64,000 nucleotides of DNA from Ruminococcus flavefaciens 007c (GTDB taxonomy: Bacteria > Bacillota > Clostridia > Oscillospirales > Ruminococcaceae). Positions 61,195-64,000 of this stretch are shown here, piece by piece. Location: positions 209,446 to 273,445 of the forward strand of contig NZ_ATAX01000016.1 of assembly GCF_000571935.1 (NCBI RefSeq). Reading direction: 5' to 3'. Each line of letters opens with the position of its first letter. The stretch's first letter is position 1. The position numbers were made by a program, and so were the translations under genes. A model generated the notes under the pieces. That model made no database searches. It was not told the DNA's origin and saw nothing but the letters and a program-made list of their open reading frames with translations.

Positions 61195-61899
61195 CTACCA
61201 TAACCTTTTGACTTTGATATCAGCCACGGTGCAATCCTCCTTACGGTGCCTTCTCTTTGAAGTACTCTTTTTCGTAGCAGATGAGCAGTTCAATAGACTT
61301 TCTATTGAATTAGCTTCATTATAAATATAAATCGGCTTGTCCGGAGACGTACCATACAAAATACTTGCTGGATCGCTACAGGCTTTATCAGCTGTGGGAA
61401 ATAAACTGATGAGAGCCTCTATAATCTTTCTTGAAGTTTCAAAGTCTGTTACGTGCTCATCAGCAGCAAATATAACAAGAAACTTCTTTATTGTAGCTCC
61501 ATGCAAATCTTTAGATCCGCTTGTGAAACTCTCGTATATGATGCACGGTTTAACGCCCGCTCTGCGACATATTTTGAGTATCGCTTCAAGAGTTTCGATA
61601 GCTTCTGGAGATTTATATTTCACTCCAATCAGCTTGCTTATATACGTATTATCGATAACGACATAAAATAGCTGCTGTTCTAAAAAACGTTCTTCGGTGC
61701 TCTCATCGACGTTTTGATTATCACGCAATAAAGCTCCTTGTATAGTATATCCACGGTGGAGATACTCTCCAAGCTGCTCGAGTGTGAGCTTACTATGTGT
61801 CGTACTTGAACCCAGCCTGTTTCGAATAGTACCTACCTCAGCATCAACCTGGGGTTTGCTTGTAAAGGATTGAGAATCTAAAGAAACTATTACATTCAT
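61195..61899 (-). CDS. Primase-like (AEP-type) domain protein of a mobile element
   Basis: 234 residues. LTLEQLGEYLHRGYTIQGALL, EQQLFYVVIDNTY, KFLVIFAADEHV and ISLFPTADKACSDPASILYG match in order the N-terminal primase-like domain of replication proteins in Firmicute plasmids and integrative elements. Usual members have FVLDFDNT and an S-x-H motif. Here the first Asp is Val and the S-x-H region reads SFTSGSKD without the His, so polymerase activity is doubtful. The protein ends in a basic tail (KKSTSKRRHRKED) with no helicase domain. AAGGAGGAAAAACT precedes the ATG. Confidence 0.6.
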   Translation of the reverse strand: MNVIVSLDSQSFTSKPQVDAEVGTIRNRLGSSTTHSKLTLEQLGEYLHRGYTIQGALLRDNQNVDESTEERFLEQQLFYVVIDNTYISKLIGVKYKSPEAIETLEAILKICRRAGVKPCIIYESFTSGSKDLHGATIKKFLVIFAADEHVTDFETSRKIIEALISLFPTADKACSDPASILYGTSPDKPIYIYNEANSIESLLNCSSATKKSTSKRRHRKEDCTVADIKVKRLW

Positions 61900-62123
61900 A
61901 GTTTTTCCTCCTTAATTAAATTTCAGATGCAAAACTCTAGCTGCATCATTACTTGTAAACCAATGCTTATAAAACGAGTGAACCACCCTCTTGAGGTTTG
62001 GGGCGTAAATTTCTATAGAATATACATCCCGTACACCAAAGCATGGTTAGTTGCAAAAAATCAACAACTACATGAATAGTACTGATTCTGCAATTTCTAA
62101 TGTCATAGTTAAACTAATACATA

Positions 62124-62354
62124 TCACATCCTTTCTTCAGTAGAGCCGGATATTTGGCAGCTCTCGGATCTTGGAGTTCTACTAGCGTTAGCAAGATCAT
62201 CAATTATGAGTCTGATCATTGCCTTCTCAGTATCCTTGAGTTCATGACGAAGCATTCTTGTCATGGACGCTTCTGATTTTTTTAATACATCTGCGATCTG
62301 CCACCAAAAAACGTTTTTCTCAAGTGCATACGCTCTTATATCCTGATTACACAT
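62124..62354 (-). CDS. Small HTH regulator of the integrated element
   Basis: 76 residues. DIRAYALEKNVFWWQIADVL and SEASMTRMLRHELKDTEKA form the helix-turn-helix that is very common in small proteins next to primase-like genes in Clostridial mobile elements (usual form DIR...WEIAxxLGISExTLxRxLR). It probably regulates the replication or excision module. AGGAG precedes the ATG. The primase-like gene lies 224 bp downstream on the same strand. Confidence 0.7.
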   Translation of the reverse strand: MCNQDIRAYALEKNVFWWQIADVLKKSEASMTRMLRHELKDTEKAMIRLIIDDLANASRTPRSESCQISGSTEERM

Positions 62355-62744
62355 GATATTTCATCTCCTAACTAAATTTAAAAAAAACAATCATTAATGA
62401 TGACGAGTATGACTATGAGGATTGCCGCCTCATAACTATATATAAGGTTTTAATTTTGAGACTTTTTAGGCGAATTATTGTCCGTTCTTTTAATAATGAT
62501 GATAAAACGTCAAATAACGTCAAATCAAAATACAATCTTTAGCATAGATTTTGAGTCCGGTGATACGAGTCTGTTTATTATGCACTACATTCCAATGAAA
62601 TTTCAATCAATAGATTGGAATTATATATTTCTAATATATATTTATATATATATGTATATATTATAAATACATCAAAAGATTAAGGAATATTATTGATGTG
62701 TCAATTATACTCCTTTATAATACAACTCTTAAAGAACACGATAT
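62355..62744. other. Very AT-rich non-coding stretch
   Basis: No gene seen. It contains a direct repeat ACGTCAAAT (about 62507-62527) and a TA-rich tract at about 62618-62668 (alternating TATATA), which could be an unwinding element or simply decay. Confidence 0.35.
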
Positions 62745-63079
62745 ATGAAAAAGAAGATGACACAGGCTGAATTTACCGAATGGGCGAATTATGCTATTGA
62801 GCTCAGTTCTAAGGTGGAAACGGGGAGATAGAATTTGAAGATTACAGGCAGAAGATAAGGAAATAGATGATAAATACGAAAAAAATCCGCTAAAAGAATT
62901 CAGCTTCAAAGGCTTCCGCGAACAGCTGCTTGACAAATGGTCAGATATGCCGATGTACTGGCAGTATCAGATGTTGCAGCGATAACAGGCTATACTCCCA
63001 ACACCGTTGTCCGTTGGATGACGAAAAGACTGCCTGCGTTCGGTAACAGTTCAATGTGTTTTATAACCTTCCGTGAATA
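62745..63079 (+). pseudogene. Decayed HTH/DNA-binding protein gene
   Basis: From the ATG at 62745 the frame gives MKKKMTQAEFTEWANYAIEL and stops at a TAG near 62829. Other frames continue as KNPLKEFSFKGFREQLLDKW and YADVLAVSDVAAITGYTPNT with VVRWMTKRLPAF, ending at a TAG near 63079. The last part is a clear excisionase-like HTH. At least two frameshifts are needed to join the pieces, so the gene is dead. Confidence 0.6.
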
Positions 63080-63250
63080 GCTGATAGACTTCTGCTGTGT
63101 GAAGAGGGATAATAATAAAGAACCTGTCAGAATAATCTGAAAGCACAAGGAAGATATATCTATTTTTTCTAATGAACTGTGGAGTGAAGAAAAGATACTC
63201 AACTTGTTAAAATGAATAACCTATGAATCACTCTGCAAAATAACAATATA

Positions 63251-63275
63251 AATGCTCAGGTTGTCACTGAGCATT
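63251..63275 (+). terminator. Rho-independent terminator
   Basis: AATGCTCAG and CTGAGCATT form a 9-bp stem followed by TTTTATC, after the decayed HTH gene. Confidence 0.75.
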
Positions 63276-63344
63276 TTTTATCTTATACTCCTGAACATAA
63301 GCTATGCGTCCTTCATCTGCCAGTTTACTTCGTATGGGCATAAA

Positions 63345-63398
63345 ATAATTCCCTTAGAGTTTTCACACTTTTTCGTGTGTCTTCTCTAAGAGAATTAT
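63345..63398. repeat. Long imperfect palindrome
   Basis: ATAATTCCCTTAGAG and CTCTAAGAGAATTAT are 15-base arms with one mismatch. Between them CACAC and GTGTG form an inner stem around TTTTTC. It lies at the element's right side and could be a small mobile repeat or the end of a transcript. Confidence 0.65.
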
Positions 63399-63449
63399 AT
63401 TATGATCCTTTGACTATTTTTCGTTTTCTTAGTTTTATGATAATATTAT

Positions 63450-63490
63450 AAAAAAGTGCAGCAGTTCAAAAGTGAACTGCTGCGTTTTTC
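63450..63490 (-). terminator. Rho-independent terminator of RTX-like gene
   Basis: GCAGCAGTTCA and TGAACTGCTGC form an 11-bp stem; on the minus strand it is followed by ACTTTTTTAT, 20 bases after the stop codon. Confidence 0.88.
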
Positions 63491-63507
63491 TTTATTTAAA
63501 ATATAAC

Positions 63508-64000
63508 TTACTGCATTGAAGCGTTTACAAGGAGCTGATCCAGAGCAGAAGAATCTGCTGTAATATCGCCGATATTGATACCGTTGGATATCTGGCTCTC
63601 ATTGCTGAATGCTGACATATTCTCCGCAAGTATCATTGCCTGGATATTGCTCATATCCGAGATCTCGCTGCTATCTTCTCCGACACTGATTATGTCAGAT
63701 GCTTCAGCTATGACTGTATTGTCAGCTGTAAGCTCAGTGCCTGCCATCTCATCTGTATAGATATTGGTGAGATATTCCGTAAGTGTCTGTTCAACAACTT
63801 CTGTTTCCGGTTCTACGTCGATCACGAACTCTGACTTATTAAGGTCAACGTGAGCGATGGTTCCGTCTGCGAATTCAAAGCTTTCGATACGGTTATAGTA
63901 GTCGGTATACTGAGTCTTGATACGGAGTGTATCGCTGCCGTCACCGACTGAAAGTACCATATCGTTTTCATCCTTGGTGATGGTTACATTAGATATTGAG
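63508..64000 (-). CDS. RTX-like calcium-binding protein, C-terminal part (5' end outside window)
   Basis: The frame stays open to the window edge, so the ATG at 63960 is internal. The visible 164 residues contain ITKDENDMVLSVGDGSDTLR and IESFEFADGTIAHVD, which match the haemolysin-type calcium-binding-related domain seen after RTX nonapeptide repeats. The C-terminal 100 residues are acidic and Ser/Asn-rich, ending LLVNASMQ. Such proteins are secreted (usually type I) and fold with calcium outside the cell. The full size and any enzymatic domain lie beyond the window. Confidence 0.72.
   Translation of the reverse strand, partial: SISNVTITKDENDMVLSVGDGSDTLRIKTQYTDYYNRIESFEFADGTIAHVDLNKSEFVIDVEPETEVVEQTLTEYLTNIYTDEMAGTELTADNTVIAEASDIISVGEDSSEISDMSNIQAMILAENMSAFSNESQISNGINIGDITADSSALDQLLVNASMQ

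Noticed and set aside
58397..64000. Second attachment site (copy of the tmRNA 3' end)
   Set aside because: Reading through the region I found no sequence resembling the T-arm/CCTCCACCA end, so the element border is not claimed.
1..64000. CRISPR arrays, tRNA or rRNA genes
   Set aside because: I saw no regularly spaced repeats with spacers, and no cloverleaf or rRNA-like sequence apart from the tRNA-like ends of tmRNA.

Overview
The window looks like chromosomal DNA of a fibre-degrading anaerobic Firmicute, most likely a Ruminococcus close to R. flavefaciens. The reasons are type I dockerin modules on several secreted enzymes, a cohesin-like membrane protein, Thr-rich linkers, a high density of modular glycoside hydrolases, and Clostridia-type housekeeping genes. 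Nearly every promoter I could read is a sigma-A type promoter with an exact 17-bp spacer, and strong rho-independent hairpins separate most transcription units.

Layout. 1-2006: end of one penicillin-binding-protein (PBP)-like transpeptidase and a complete paralogue. 2110-3515: thrH-like phosphatase and nadE. 3624-4085: small BspA-type leucine-rich-repeat protein. 4274-7718 (minus): MacB/FtsX-type ABC transporter. 7957-10566: secreted GH30 with two discoidin-like modules and a dockerin. 10638-13498: TraX-like protein, flavin reductase-double rubredoxin, two DUF3592 membrane proteins and a short duplicated gene fragment. 13542-15971: TPP riboswitch-thiD-thiC. 16117-16563: DUF3592 pseudogene. 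17029-21123: FAD oxidoreductase, GtrA flippase and a GT-C-like membrane protein, probably envelope glycan synthesis. 21177-22059: divergent TetR regulator and DUF1858 protein. 22133-27353 (minus): M13 metallopeptidase lipoprotein plus a second FtsX/MacB ABC transporter. 27577-30328: anion permease and MATE exporter. 30390-36309: divergent GH43-CBM-dockerin-CE1 enzyme and a double NlpC/P60-like protein with Thr linker and dockerin-like tail.

36438-47548 (minus) is the most unusual region. It appears to be one operon encoding an FHA protein, PP2C phosphatase, transmembrane Ser/Thr kinase, small membrane protein, membrane-anchored cohesin-like protein and a 1941-residue membrane-anchored surface protein with Ig-like repeats and a coiled coil. 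It joins cytoplasmic Thr-phosphorylation signalling to cell-surface or cellulosome-type adhesion proteins.

47785-49523: three GNAT acetyltransferases. 49694-54188: two tandem ECF sigma/anti-sigma pairs; the second anti-sigma carries about seven dockerin/EF-hand calcium loops outside the membrane. 54326-57926: DUF697 GTPase, small hypothetical, smpB and S66 carboxypeptidase. 58024-58396: tmRNA (ssrA). Just beyond its 3' end lies a degraded AT-rich integrative element (58397 to about 63500) with tyrosine integrase, excisionase, HTH protein, primase-like protein and decayed genes. 63508-64000 is the C-terminal part of an RTX-like calcium-binding protein that continues out of the window.
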